In this document: positions 48,469 through 57,528 of the stretch, one piece after another
How the letters are laid out: each line of letters starts with the position of its first letter
Position numbering within the stretch: the first letter of the stretch is position 1
From: Haliscomenobacter sp.
GTDB taxonomy: Bacteria; Bacteroidota; Bacteroidia; Chitinophagales; Saprospiraceae
Length of the DNA stretch: 64,000 nt
Assembly: GCA_016713275.1 (NCBI GenBank)
Contig: JADJPL010000003.1
Span: 1 to 64,000 of the forward strand
Direction of reading: 5' to 3'
Translations under genes and position numbers: made by a program
Notes under the pieces: generated by a model
What the model was told of the DNA's origin: nothing
Databases searched by the model: none
The model's input: the letters and a program-made list of their open reading frames with translations, nothing else

Positions 48469-51400
48469 ATGCGCAACAAACTCATTCTGCTGTTATTCTT
48501 TTGCGTCGCATTCGCTGGAAGCGTCTGGGCGCAGCGAACGGTTACAGGTACTGTAGTGGACAAAGACGGGGAGCCGCTGATCGCGGTGAACGTCATTGTT
48601 CAGGGGACAACTACCGGGACGATTACGGATATTGACGGGAAGTATTCCGTGGAGGTATCCGGACCGGAAGCAATCATTGAATTTACATTTGTCGGATTCA
48701 TCACCAAAAGAGAAACGGCAGGCGCCCGAACGGTGATCGACGTAACGATGGAGGAAGACGCCGAATTGCTCGAAGAAGTCGTGGTCAGCGCCCTGGGGTT
48801 TGCCCAGAAGAAAGACCAGATGGGGTCGACGTACTCCACCGTATCGTCTCAGGATGTGGTGCGGTCAGGAGAGTCCGGGGTAATCAATGGCCTGGCCGGT
48901 AAAGCGGCAGGGGTGCGGATTGCCCGCTCCAATGGGGACCCTGGCGCGGGATCGACGATTCAGATCCGGGGGGCCAGCACGATTACCGGGTCATCCGAAC
49001 CGCTGATTATTGTCGACGGGGTTCCGATCAGCAACTCCACGATTTACGGCAACGGAAACGGAGGGAAAGACGCCGGCGTTTCGCAGCAATCCCGCCTCAA
49101 CGACATCAACCCTAACGACATCGAGTCGATCCAGGTGCTCAAGGGCGCTTCGGCAGCGTCGCTGTGGGGATCCCGTGCCGCCAGCGGCGTGATTGTGATC
49201 ACCACCAAAAAAGGAAAATCCGGCAAACCGACGATCACGTATTCCAGCACGTATTCGTTCGACGAGATCAACGTTCGTCACCCTATTCAGGAGGCTTTCG
49301 GCCAGGGGCTGAACGGGGTTTGGAACGCCGGCGCCAGCCAGTCTTGGGGGGATAAAATTGCCAATCGCTCCGGCGCGGCAGATTCGGTTAGGACAACGGG
49401 CGAGCGTTTTGTCGCGGCAGACGGGACGATCTATTATCCGGTTTTAAAGAAGAATTCCAAAGAAACCTTCAACGAATCGAACTTTGATGCCGCTTTTCAA
49501 AACGGGCGCTTCTGGCAGAACGACCTGTCGGTTAGCGGCGGTTCTGAAAAAGTCGACGTTCTTTTCAGCCTGGGCAACCTGACTCAGGAGGGGATTATCC
49601 GAAACAGCGATTACAGCCGGACCAACCTGCGGCTGAACAACCAGACGTTTTTGACCAATTGGCTGAATATGGCCACCCGGGCGGCGTATACCTTTACCTC
49701 TTCCAACCGGATTCAGCAAAGTTCTAACATCGATGGATTATACCTGGGTCTGTTGCGCACCTCTCCAGATTTTGACATTCGCGATTATACCGGAACGTAT
49801 TACAACAACTCCGGCCAGGCTTTCCCGAATGCGCATCGGGCATACCGCCGCCACCTGGGCTACCCTGCGCCGGCTTATGGAAACCCCGTTTGGGTGACGG
49901 ATGAGCAAAAAAGCACCACGGAGGTCAACCGGTTTATTATCAACTCGGAATTGAATATCGATCCGCTTCCCTGGCTGAAGTTCACCCTCCGGGGTGGGGT
50001 GGATGCGTATACCGATGAACGGGTGTATTTCTATCCTATCCTGAGTGCTGGGGCGCCAAACGGGGAATTATTCCAGGATGATATCCGCGAACGGGAAATC
50101 AACTTTGATGCGATCGCCAAAGGGTCCTTTAATCTGGCAGACGATATTTCCCTTCTGGCCACCGTGGGATGGAACTACAACGACCGCCGCCGGGATCTGG
50201 TCTATACGGAATTGCTTTCCTTCCAGGTAGACTACAGGGAACCCATTACCGCGCTGAATACCAGTAACGATGCGTCGACCATTGAACGCCTCAAGAGTTT
50301 CCGGCGTTCTAACCGGGGCTACGGCGTGCTGTCTTTTGATTTATTCGACCAGTTGTTCGTCAATACGTCCGGTACCCTGGAAGCGGCCTCCACCGTAAAA
50401 GGAAACTTTTTCTACCCATCGGTAGATGCCGCCTGGCAGTTTACCCAACTCCCTTCCCTTTCCGGAAAGAAAGGCCTGAGTTTTGGAAAACTTCGCGCTT
50501 CCTGGGGGCAAGTAGGGGTTCAGCCTGGACCACACAACTTCCAGACACTGGCGGAAGGAGGAATCACGTATACATCCTACAGCGACCCGCTCAACGTCGC
50601 TCAGTTTGGAGGAGGATTCCGGATCAACAATAACCAGGGCAATCCTGACCTTAAGCCTGAAATTAAAACCGAATGGGAAATCGGCACGGATCTGCGCTTT
50701 TTCAGAGACCGGCTGGGGTTGACGGCTACCTATTACCAGAACGAGATCAAAGACCTTCTGTTTAACGTATCCACCGCCGCTTCTACCGGATACACCAGTA
50801 TCTATACCAATGGCGGAAGAATGGAAAATAAAGGACTCGAATTGGAAACCGATGTTGATATCATCAAAAAGAGGGATTTAAATCTGAATCTTTTTGCCAA
50901 CTGGAACAACAACCGCAACAAAGTGATTGATTTGCTTGGAGTAGAATCGATCGACCTCACTTCCCAGTCCATCAGCGGCCGTGCTGTGCCGGGGCAACCA
51001 CTGGGCGTGCTGTGGAGCAGCCGCGCCCGCCGCAATGCCGATGGGTCGCTGTTTCTGAATGAAAATGGCTTCCCGGAACTTGCCCCTACTCAGGGCGTGA
51101 TCGGTAATCCCAACCCCGACTGGAGGGGTGGTCTCGGACTTCGGGCAAATTATAAAAACTTGACTTTCAATATTCTCTTTGAACATTCCCAGGGAGGTGA
51201 TTTTGCTGAACGGACCCGTTTCGTGCTTTACAGCTTTGGCATGCACGCCGATGTAGGCAATGAGGTGACGCTTACACAGGATTTGAAAAACGTCAATGGG
51301 CAGGTGATCAAGGCCGGAACCACCGTGCGTGGGAATATTCATGATTACGGCGCCGGTCCGGTTCTCCTGGATCAGGCTTGGTATACCGGACGTGGCGGCG

Positions 51401-51687
51401 GCTTGGGAGGTTCTGCCATTAACGAATTTTCCCTCGGCGACTTCACCTGGACCCGGCTTCGGGAAGTTTCTCTTAGCTACAATCTGAACAGCCCGGGCTT
51501 CCGGAAAGCGACAAAACTCAGCTCCGTCGTGTTCACGGCAACTGGCCGGAATCTTGCCCTTTGGACAGATGTGTTGGGGATTGACCCGGAAACCAACCAG
51601 TTTGGCGTTGACAATGGATATGGGATTGATTACTTCACCAACCCAGGAACGAGGTCGTTTGTGTTCTCGTTGCAGATTACGTATTAG
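48469..51687 (+). CDS. SusC/RagA-family TonB-dependent outer-membrane transporter
   Basis: A signal peptide (to GSVWAQ) is followed by a carboxypeptidase-regulatory-like domain (VTGTVVDKDGEPLIAVNVIV, residues 24-105). The plug domain has the SusC signature (IQIRGASTITGSSEPLIIVDG), then a large beta-barrel ending in GTRSFVFSLQITY. At 1072 residues it is typical. It imports large nutrients together with its SusD partner, powered by TonB. No glycoside hydrolase, peptidase or SusR-type regulator is adjacent, so the substrate cannot be deduced. Confidence 0.95.
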   Translation: MRNKLILLLFFCVAFAGSVWAQRTVTGTVVDKDGEPLIAVNVIVQGTTTGTITDIDGKYSVEVSGPEAIIEFTFVGFITKRETAGARTVIDVTMEEDAELLEEVVVSALGFAQKKDQMGSTYSTVSSQDVVRSGESGVINGLAGKAAGVRIARSNGDPGAGSTIQIRGASTITGSSEPLIIVDGVPISNSTIYGNGNGGKDAGVSQQSRLNDINPNDIESIQVLKGASAASLWGSRAASGVIVITTKKGKSGKPTITYSSTYSFDEINVRHPIQEAFGQGLNGVWNAGASQSWGDKIANRSGAADSVRTTGERFVAADGTIYYPVLKKNSKETFNESNFDAAFQNGRFWQNDLSVSGGSEKVDVLFSLGNLTQEGIIRNSDYSRTNLRLNNQTFLTNWLNMATRAAYTFTSSNRIQQSSNIDGLYLGLLRTSPDFDIRDYTGTYYNNSGQAFPNAHRAYRRHLGYPAPAYGNPVWVTDEQKSTTEVNRFIINSELNIDPLPWLKFTLRGGVDAYTDERVYFYPILSAGAPNGELFQDDIREREINFDAIAKGSFNLADDISLLATVGWNYNDRRRDLVYTELLSFQVDYREPITALNTSNDASTIERLKSFRRSNRGYGVLSFDLFDQLFVNTSGTLEAASTVKGNFFYPSVDAAWQFTQLPSLSGKKGLSFGKLRASWGQVGVQPGPHNFQTLAEGGITYTSYSDPLNVAQFGGGFRINNNQGNPDLKPEIKTEWEIGTDLRFFRDRLGLTATYYQNEIKDLLFNVSTAASTGYTSIYTNGGRMENKGLELETDVDIIKKRDLNLNLFANWNNNRNKVIDLLGVESIDLTSQSISGRAVPGQPLGVLWSSRARRNADGSLFLNENGFPELAPTQGVIGNPNPDWRGGLGLRANYKNLTFNILFEHSQGGDFAERTRFVLYSFGMHADVGNEVTLTQDLKNVNGQVIKAGTTVRGNIHDYGAGPVLLDQAWYTGRGGGLGGSAINEFSLGDFTWTRLREVSLSYNLNSPGFRKATKLSSVVFTATGRNLALWTDVLGIDPETNQFGVDNGYGIDYFTNPGTRSFVFSLQITY

Positions 51688-51819
51688 AGGGAGCAGGGAA
51701 CAGGGAATGAAAAGTGGAATGGTTAAAATGGATCGATTCCTCGTTTTCGAATAATTATTTAAATGCCTGTTTTCCCGGCCTTTGGGTTGTTTAATTATTA
51801 AATTTCAAAATCAGCATCG

Positions 51820-53231
51820 ATGAAACGATTAAAAATAGCGTTTTTTATTCTTCTCGCAATGTCATTGGCTGCCTGCGAGAGCCTTGTGGAAGGCATTAAC
51901 GACGACCCCAACAACATTCCTATCGACGCCGTATCGGCGGTCAATTTTCTTCGGGCGGCACAGATTGCCAATATTCAGGTGCAGTTGGGGCATGAACAGC
52001 GGATTACCGCCTCCTGGACGGGGCAAATGGTGGGGTACCAAAACCTGTATAAGTCGCTTTACGAGTATAATATGTCTTCTGAAGAATCAAACGGGTTCTG
52101 GTCTTTTGGCTACCAGGGCGTGATTACTCAGGTACGGCATATCCGCAAGGTAGCCGAAACGGATAAACTGTTGGTGGGCATCAGCAAAGTGATGGAGGCT
52201 CATACCATTGGCACGATGGCTGCCGCCTATGGAGATATCCCCTATGCGGAGGCGATCAACCCCGAGATTTCAGACCCGAAGTTCGACAGCCAGCGGGCGG
52301 TATTTAACGCGTTACAGACCCTGCTGGATGAAGCAATTGCAGACCTGACCGGCGCCACCAAGCGCGCGCTTCCGGAAGACCTTTATTATGCCGGCGACAA
52401 TGCTAAATGGGTTGAAGCGGCTTATACCCTGAAGGCACGTTACTTTACACTGACCAAAGAATACGACAAAGCGCTGATTGCCGCCCAGAAAGGGGTCTCC
52501 AAAGTGGCGAACAGCATGCTCTTCAAGCCACTTACTTCCAGCAACCTCAACGACAAGAACCTGTTGTTTCAGTTGTTCTCTGGGAGCCGCTCCGGCGATT
52601 TGGGCAACCGTACCAGCTACCTGATTACCCTGATCAACCCAGCCAACGCCAATTCCCGCAACAACGCCAAAACACAGGAAAATGCCCGCCATGCTTACCT
52701 GCTGCTCGATGAACGCAATGGAGGCAACAACAAAGGCGCCGCCAACTCCCTGGAGCCCATGCCGCTGATCACTTATCAGGAAAACCAGCTAACGCTGGCC
52801 GAGTGCGCCGCGCGCACCCAGGGATTCGACCAGGGATTGCAGCACCTGAATGCCTACCGGGCAGCGCTTGCTTCCGGTACGGTGTTCAAGAAGATCAACG
52901 CCGCCGACCCCTTGAAGTACGACGCTTATGTCGCCGCCGATTTTGATAACGGAGGTATGGAGAACGCCACCAACCTTGCGCCCCTGCGCGCCCTGCTCCG
53001 CGAGATCGTGGAAGAACGCTACATCTCCTTCTTCAGTCAGTGGCTGGTCTTTAACGACGCCCGCCGCTTGCGCAAGAGCGACAGCGATATCGCCGTGAAG
53101 TTTCCTTCAATACGCCTACGGCGACCAAGTACCCCGAGCGGATTGTATACGCCCAAAACGAACTCAACGCCAACGAAAATGCCAAGGAACCCGCCGAAGG
53201 CATCTATTTCGTGGTGGAGGTAAACCGGTAA
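51820..53231 (+). CDS. SusD/RagB-family nutrient-binding lipoprotein (3' frameshift)
   Basis: The lipoprotein signal has its cysteine in SLAACESLVEG. The helical TPR-like scaffold of the SusD_like_2 group follows (HTIGTMAAAYGDIPYAEAINP, EERYISFFSQWLVFNDARRL). The frame is lost at 53103-53106, where CC should probably be CCC. The corrected end is KFPFNTPTATKYPERIVYAQ through FVVEVNR with a stop at 53229-53231, the standard SusD tail; corrected length is 470 residues. It caps the SusC pore at the cell surface. The gap to susC is 132 bp. Confidence 0.9.
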
Positions 53232-53239
53232 CCATGTAG

Positions 53240-53308
53240 CCCGGATTTCCAATCCGGGATTGTTCAGCGGATTTTTAATCCGCGCCCGAGCGCTCCCATG
53301 GGAAGCTC
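53240..53308. repeat. Small hairpin cluster after susD
   Basis: Two sister hairpins, CCCGGATT-tcc-AATCCGGG (53240-53258) and GCGGATT-ttt-AATCCGC (53267-53283), are followed by GAGC...GCTC (about 53288-53308). The two GGATT-n3-AATCC hairpins differ in loop and outer pairs but share the inner stem, the same modular style seen in the repeat cassettes. Confidence 0.7.
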
Positions 53309-53314
53309 GGCATC

Positions 53315-53356
53315 AAATCCCCTGGAGGAAATGCATTTCCTTCAGGGGATTTTTTT
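53315..53356 (+). terminator. Intrinsic terminator after susD
   Basis: AAATCCCCTGGAGGAAAT pairs with ATTTCCTTCAGGGGATTT around GC (53315-53352), with one mismatch, followed by T7 (53350-53356). It lies about 85 bp past the corrected susD stop. Confidence 0.85.
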
Positions 53357-53407
53357 ATGAGGCGCTTTAAGGAAGACAACAGATTTTTTGCCGCGATTTT
53401 TCAAAAA

Positions 53408-53478
53408 AATTAGGGTTCATACATCCCATACATCCCATACATCCCTTACATCCTCTACATCCTCTCCACCCTCCCCGC
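53408..53478. repeat. Pyrimidine-rich tandem tract next to the mscS stop
   Basis: Nonamers of the form ATACATCCC occur about five times with drift (53411-53462), then CTCTCCACC and CTCCC-rich sequence up to the stop of the convergent channel gene. No inverted partner is seen, so it is a one-armed relative of the other cassettes. Confidence 0.6.
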
Positions 53479-54339
53479 TCACCCTCCCTTCTCCCCCACA
53501 CTGCTCTTTACATACCTCACGATCCGGCGCACCGTGCGGCGCCGGATCTCCAGTTCCATTTCGCGGTTGATCTGTTTGAGGACGTACTGGAATTTCATGG
53601 CCAGGCTGTCTTTGCGGATGTCCACCACCCGGAGCCAGAAACTTCCCGGCTCGATGTATTCGTGGTAGTCTTTCAGAGTCTCGGTCAGGTAGGCTTCCAG
53701 TTCTTCTACGGAAGGCACGGCGGTAAGCGCCGCTTCGAATTCGATGCTCACCCGGCGGATCTGCTTTTTGGTGTAGTTCACGATTTCGCTGGAAAAGACC
53801 TTGGTGTTCGGGATGAAGATGATGTCGTCGTCTTCGTCCAGAAAGGCGATCTTGGTAAGGCTGAGGTCGATGATCTTTCCCTTATGCGTCCCGATCTTGA
53901 GGTAGTCTCCAACAGAAATTTCGTTGGAAGAAAAGCTGATAATGATGCCGCTGATGATCTCCGAAATATAATCCTTGGATACGATGGCAATGGCGGCAGC
54001 GACGATACTCAGGGAGGTGAACAGGGTTTTGGGATCGATCCCGAACAACCCGAGAATCGTGGTAATTACCGCCCCTGCCATCAGCAGGTAGTAGATGTTT
54101 TTGATCCCCAGCACCACATTATCGCCTTGCTGTTCTTTTAAGTGCGCTCTTCTCCGGTAGAGCCAGGACAAAACGACGACCAGCATATTGGCCGACAGGA
54201 AAAAGATTAAAAAGCCCAGGAGGATGTCCAGATCCTGCACATCGATGTTTTTGCCTTCGACCCACTGATGGTATTGGGTTTTGACGTAAATGACAGAAGC
54301 CAGAGCCACGATGCGGAGCGCTATTAGAAATGGTTTCAT
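53479..54339 (-). CDS. Mechanosensitive ion channel family protein (MscS type)
   Basis: The 286-residue protein has three to four N-terminal membrane segments. The MscS pore helix and beta domain are seen as SLSIVAAAIAIVSKDYISEI and GIIISFSSNEISVGDYLKIG, followed by KGKIIDLSLTKIAFLDEDDD and IFIPNTKVFSSEIVNYT. A C-terminal alpha/beta domain completes it. It opens under membrane tension to release osmolytes. It is convergent with susD and divergent from cysE. Confidence 0.9.
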   Translation of the reverse strand: MKPFLIALRIVALASVIYVKTQYHQWVEGKNIDVQDLDILLGFLIFFLSANMLVVVLSWLYRRRAHLKEQQGDNVVLGIKNIYYLLMAGAVITTILGLFGIDPKTLFTSLSIVAAAIAIVSKDYISEIISGIIISFSSNEISVGDYLKIGTHKGKIIDLSLTKIAFLDEDDDIIFIPNTKVFSSEIVNYTKKQIRRVSIEFEAALTAVPSVEELEAYLTETLKDYHEYIEPGSFWLRVVDIRKDSLAMKFQYVLKQINREMELEIRRRTVRRIVRYVKSSVGEKGG

Positions 54340-54455
54340 GCGAATGGGTTAAATTGAACATGGGCGGAAAAACTTTTTAAGGGGTCCGCTCATTGTATAC
54401 TAGGAATAATCATAACAACCGGTTCAGGTTTACGGCTTAAAATAACGCCCATCCC

Positions 54456-55265
54456 ATGGAAAAAAAATTTATTCAGGAACTTTTTGCCGCGCACCAAAAA
54501 GCCAGGGAGCTCCCTTCCCCTTCCCAGGTGTGCGATTGGCTCAACGGGCTGCTGGGGGTTCTGTTTCCCGAACTGGCCGACCACCGGTTCGCCACCCAGC
54601 GGGAATTCGAGCAGTATTTGCGAGCCCTGGAACTCGACCTGTTTAAAATCCTCGACACCCTGGGCGATTCCATCGGAGAACAAGCCCCGGCCATCGAATC
54701 GGCTTTTATGGACCGTCTGCCCTGGGTCAGAGACATGCTGCAGAAAGACGCCACCGCCATCCTCAAAGGCGACCCTGCCGCCGTTAGCCTCACCGAGGTG
54801 ATCCGTTCCTATCCCGGGTTTTACGCTATTGCGGTTTTCCGCCTGGCCCACGAGTTTTACCGGCTCCAGGTTCCCCTCATCCCGCGCATCCTGGCCGAGC
54901 ATGCCCACAGCAAAACGGGCATCGATATTCACCCCGCCGCTCAGATCGGAGAATACTTTTGTATCGATCACGGCACCGGCATCGTCATCGGAGAAACCTG
55001 CGAAATCGGCAATGAGGTTAAAATTTATCAGGGCGTCACCCTGGGCGCCCTGAGCGTCAAGAAAGAACTCGCTCAAACCAAGCGCCACCCCACCATCGAA
55101 GACCGCGTAGTCCTTTACTCCGGCGCTACGATCCTCGGCGGAGACACCGTCATCGGCCACGACAGCGTCATCGGCGGCAACGTTTGGGTCACAGAAACCG
55201 TCGCCCCGTTCTGCCGGGTTTACTATACCGGAAATGTGCGGCAAAAGCAGACAATGGAAGAATAG
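54456..55265 (+). CDS. cysE: Serine O-acetyltransferase
   Basis: This is the first step of cysteine synthesis: acetyl-CoA plus L-serine gives O-acetylserine. The N-terminal helical domain (residues about 1-130) is followed by a left-handed beta-helix of hexapeptide repeats. Characteristic pieces are ILAEHAHSKTGIDIHPAAQI, FCIDHGTGIVIGETCEIGN and KRHPTIEDRVVLYSGATILGG. The 269-residue form with an extended N-terminus resembles EpsC-type enzymes. It is followed by cysM on the same strand, separated by repeat cassette 5. Confidence 0.93.
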   Translation: MEKKFIQELFAAHQKARELPSPSQVCDWLNGLLGVLFPELADHRFATQREFEQYLRALELDLFKILDTLGDSIGEQAPAIESAFMDRLPWVRDMLQKDATAILKGDPAAVSLTEVIRSYPGFYAIAVFRLAHEFYRLQVPLIPRILAEHAHSKTGIDIHPAAQIGEYFCIDHGTGIVIGETCEIGNEVKIYQGVTLGALSVKKELAQTKRHPTIEDRVVLYSGATILGGDTVIGHDSVIGGNVWVTETVAPFCRVYYTGNVRQKQTMEE

Positions 55266-55431
55266 AAAGTTGCGAAGTTACGAGGTTACGAAGTTACGAA
55301 GAAACGGGAAGCAGGGACAAAAAGGCGCCCCCCTCCTCGTTACTCGCTACTTCGAGGCACAGACGCAAAATATTGCGTCTCTACTTACAAATTCCTTCGC
55401 AACCTCGCAACTTCGCAACCTCGCAACTTTT
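55266..55431. repeat. Intergenic repeat cassette 5 (octamer arms around a hairpin)
   Basis: Four left octamers (GTTGCGAA, GTTACGAG and GTTACGAA twice; 55269-55300) face four right octamers (TTCGCAAC, CTCGCAAC alternating; 55396-55427). The arms are inverted complements. In the middle is the hairpin AGACGCAA-aata-TTGCGTCT (55361-55380). The cassette fills the gap between cysE and cysM, which run in the same direction, so it need not be restricted to gene ends that converge. Confidence 0.8.
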
Positions 55432-55436
55432 AGAAT

Positions 55437-56324
55437 ATGGCATCCATTCTAAATTTGATCGGCAACACGCCGATGGTGGAACTCACCAAAGTCATTGCCC
55501 GGCCCGGAGTGCGGGTTTTTGCCAAGCTGGAAGGGCACAACCCCGGCGGTAGCGTGAAAGACCGTGCCGCTTACGGCATGATCAAAGGCGCCCTCGACCG
55601 GGGCGAAATCCGCTCCGGGATGAAACTAGTTGAAGCGACCAGCGGAAACACCGGCATCGCCCTGGCTATGATTGCCCGGGTATTCGGGCTGGAGATTACC
55701 CTGGTAATGCCCGACAACTCCACCCTGGAGCGGGTACAGACGATGGAGGCCTTTGGCGCCGAGGTCGTGCTTACGCCGGCGGCAAAGGGGATTGAGTATT
55801 CCCGGGAATACGCCGAGGAGAAAGTCAATGAAGGAGGGTATTTCATGCTCAACCAGTTTGCCAACCCCGATAATTGGGGCATGCACTACCAAAGCACCGG
55901 CCCCGAAATCTGGCGCGATACCGAGGGCGAGGTTACCCATTTTGTTTCCTCCATGGGCACCACGGGTACCATCATGGGGGTTTCCCGCTACCTTAAAGAC
56001 CAGAACCCGGACGTTCAGATCGTGGGCGTTCAACCCATCGAAGGGGCAAGTATTCCCGGCATCCGCCGCTGGCCCCGGGAATACCTGCCCAAAATCTTTG
56101 AGCCCGAGCGCGTCGACCGCATTATCGACGTGTCGCAGGAAGAGGCAATCTCCATGATGCGCCGCCTCGCTGCCGAAGAAGCCGTTTTCGGTGGCATGAG
56201 CAGCGGCGGCGCCGTTGCCGCCGCCGCCAAACTCGCCTCCTCCCTGGATCAGGGGGTGATCGTCTGCATCATCTGCGACCGGGGCGATCGGTATCTGTCT
56301 ACGGGGTTGTTTGGGAAAGGATGA
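55437..56324 (+). CDS. cysM: Cysteine synthase (CysM type)
   Basis: This PLP enzyme replaces the acetyl group of O-acetylserine with sulfide. The PLP lysine is Lys41 in NPGGSVKDRAAYG. The substrate loop is EATSGNTGIAL and the phosphate-binding loop is MGTTGTIMG. GIRRWPREYLPKIF is a pattern typical of CysM rather than CysK. The 295-residue length also suits CysM. With cysE just upstream it forms a cysteine-synthesis pair. Confidence 0.92.
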   Translation: MASILNLIGNTPMVELTKVIARPGVRVFAKLEGHNPGGSVKDRAAYGMIKGALDRGEIRSGMKLVEATSGNTGIALAMIARVFGLEITLVMPDNSTLERVQTMEAFGAEVVLTPAAKGIEYSREYAEEKVNEGGYFMLNQFANPDNWGMHYQSTGPEIWRDTEGEVTHFVSSMGTTGTIMGVSRYLKDQNPDVQIVGVQPIEGASIPGIRRWPREYLPKIFEPERVDRIIDVSQEEAISMMRRLAAEEAVFGGMSSGGAVAAAAKLASSLDQGVIVCIICDRGDRYLSTGLFGKG

Positions 56325-56831
56325 GCGGAGGTACGATGTACGATGTACGATGTACGAGGTACGAGGTACGAGGCGCCCTGTTGTGCGTAGACTTCCGTCT
56401 ACGCATTCGTTCAATCTTCAGATTGCCCTTGTTCGCCGAAATCCTTAGATTTCGTGCGGAATTATTAGCCGGTCCCCCGACCGGCGTCTTCCGTCTCCCG
56501 TCTTCCGTCTTCCGTTGCTTGTTGTCTGAACTGTGATTTGCAGGATTAAAGGATGGCCATGATGGGGGGCAATTTGGGCTTAAGGCGTAGGGCTTGAGGC
56601 GCAGGGGCCAGGTACATAGGCGCACCGTCTCCCGTTTCCCGTCTCCCGTCACCCGTCACCCGTCACCCGTCCACCGTCCACCGTCCACCGTCCACCGTCT
56701 TCCGTCTTCCGTCCACCGTCCCCCGTCCCCCGTTGCTTGTTGTCTGAACTGTGATTTGCAGGATTAAAGGATGGCCATGATGGGGGGCAATTTGGGCTTA
56801 AGGCGTAGGGCTTGAGGCGCAGGGGCCAGGT
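56325..56831. repeat. Repeat island: heptamer tracts, hairpin series and a duplicated 102-bp unit
   Basis: The order is: six heptamers GTACGAT/GTACGAG (56331-56372); the hairpins GCGTAGAC/GTCTACGC (56385-56404), CAATC/GATTG (56412-56425) and the 58-bp module (56431-56488); GTCTTCC-type heptamers (56487-56513); a 102-bp unit (56512-56613); fifteen heptamers GTCTCCC, GTCACCC, GTCCACC and GTCTTCC (56627-56731); and an identical copy of the 102-bp unit (56730-56831). The second copy abuts the truncated rpn coding sequence. The 102-bp unit itself ends in heptamers (GGCTTAA, GGCGTAG, GGCTTGA, GGCGCAG). Confidence 0.85.
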
Positions 56832-57505
56832 GTGTCATCGTTGAAATCCAGAATACCCGGGAAGCGGATTATTTCCAGCGTATGCTGTACGGAACGGCAA
56901 AAGTCATTGTGGAGCATATCGCCGAAGGGCAGCCGTATTCCCAGGTGAAGAAAGTATACTCGGTAAACATCGTCTATTTTGATCTCGGTCAGGGAGACGA
57001 TTATGTTTATCGCGGGACCACCACCTTTGTTGGAATCCATAATAACCGCGAACTGGAACTTTCCGAAAAGCAGAAAGAACTGTTCCAAAAATCGTCGGTG
57101 TCTGATTTGTACCCGGAATATTTTGTCATCAAAACCAATCGTTTTGACGAAGTAGCCAAAGACAGGCTGGATGAATGGATATACTTCCTGAAAATGGCCG
57201 AAATCAAGGAGGAATTTACCGCCAAAGGGTTGAAGGCGGCCAGCCAAAAACTGGACATTCTGAAATTAGACCCAGCCGACAGGAAGGCCTATGATCGGTA
57301 TATGGAGGTCCAGCGAAGCGACGCGAGTTTTGTGGAAACCGTTCAACTTGAAATCACAGCAGCGGTTAAGGAAGCCTTAAAAACCAATACCGAGAAAATT
57401 GTTGAAAACGCATTGCGCCAAGGAGCAACGAGGGAGTTCGCCGCTGAAGTTACAGGGCTCTCGTTCCAGGAAGTAGCGGAAATTGCTGCCAGGCTGGGCT
57501 TGTAA
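56832..57505 (+). pseudogene. Rpn-family recombination-promoting nuclease / PD-(D/E)XK transposase-like, 5'-truncated
   Basis: The frame is open and similar to the family directly from the edge of the 102-bp repeat: VIVEIQNTREADYFQRMLYG contains the E-x-Q part of the PD-(D/E)XK nuclease core, followed by YSQVKKVYSVNIVYFDLG. The upstream aspartate-bearing strand and roughly the first 60-80 residues are missing. The first ATG (56882) is already past the E-x-Q motif. The C-terminal part has the typical LKAASQKLDILKLDPADRKAY and a helical tail ending ALRQGATREFAAEVTGLSFQ. It is probably inactive. Full-length members are about 280-310 residues. Confidence 0.75.
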
Positions 57506-57528
57506 AAGAGGCCACTTGCCCAATGTTT

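Noticed and set aside
56299..56652. Minus-strand frame across the repeat island
   Set aside because: It consists of translated heptamer tracts and hairpin modules with no family resemblance.
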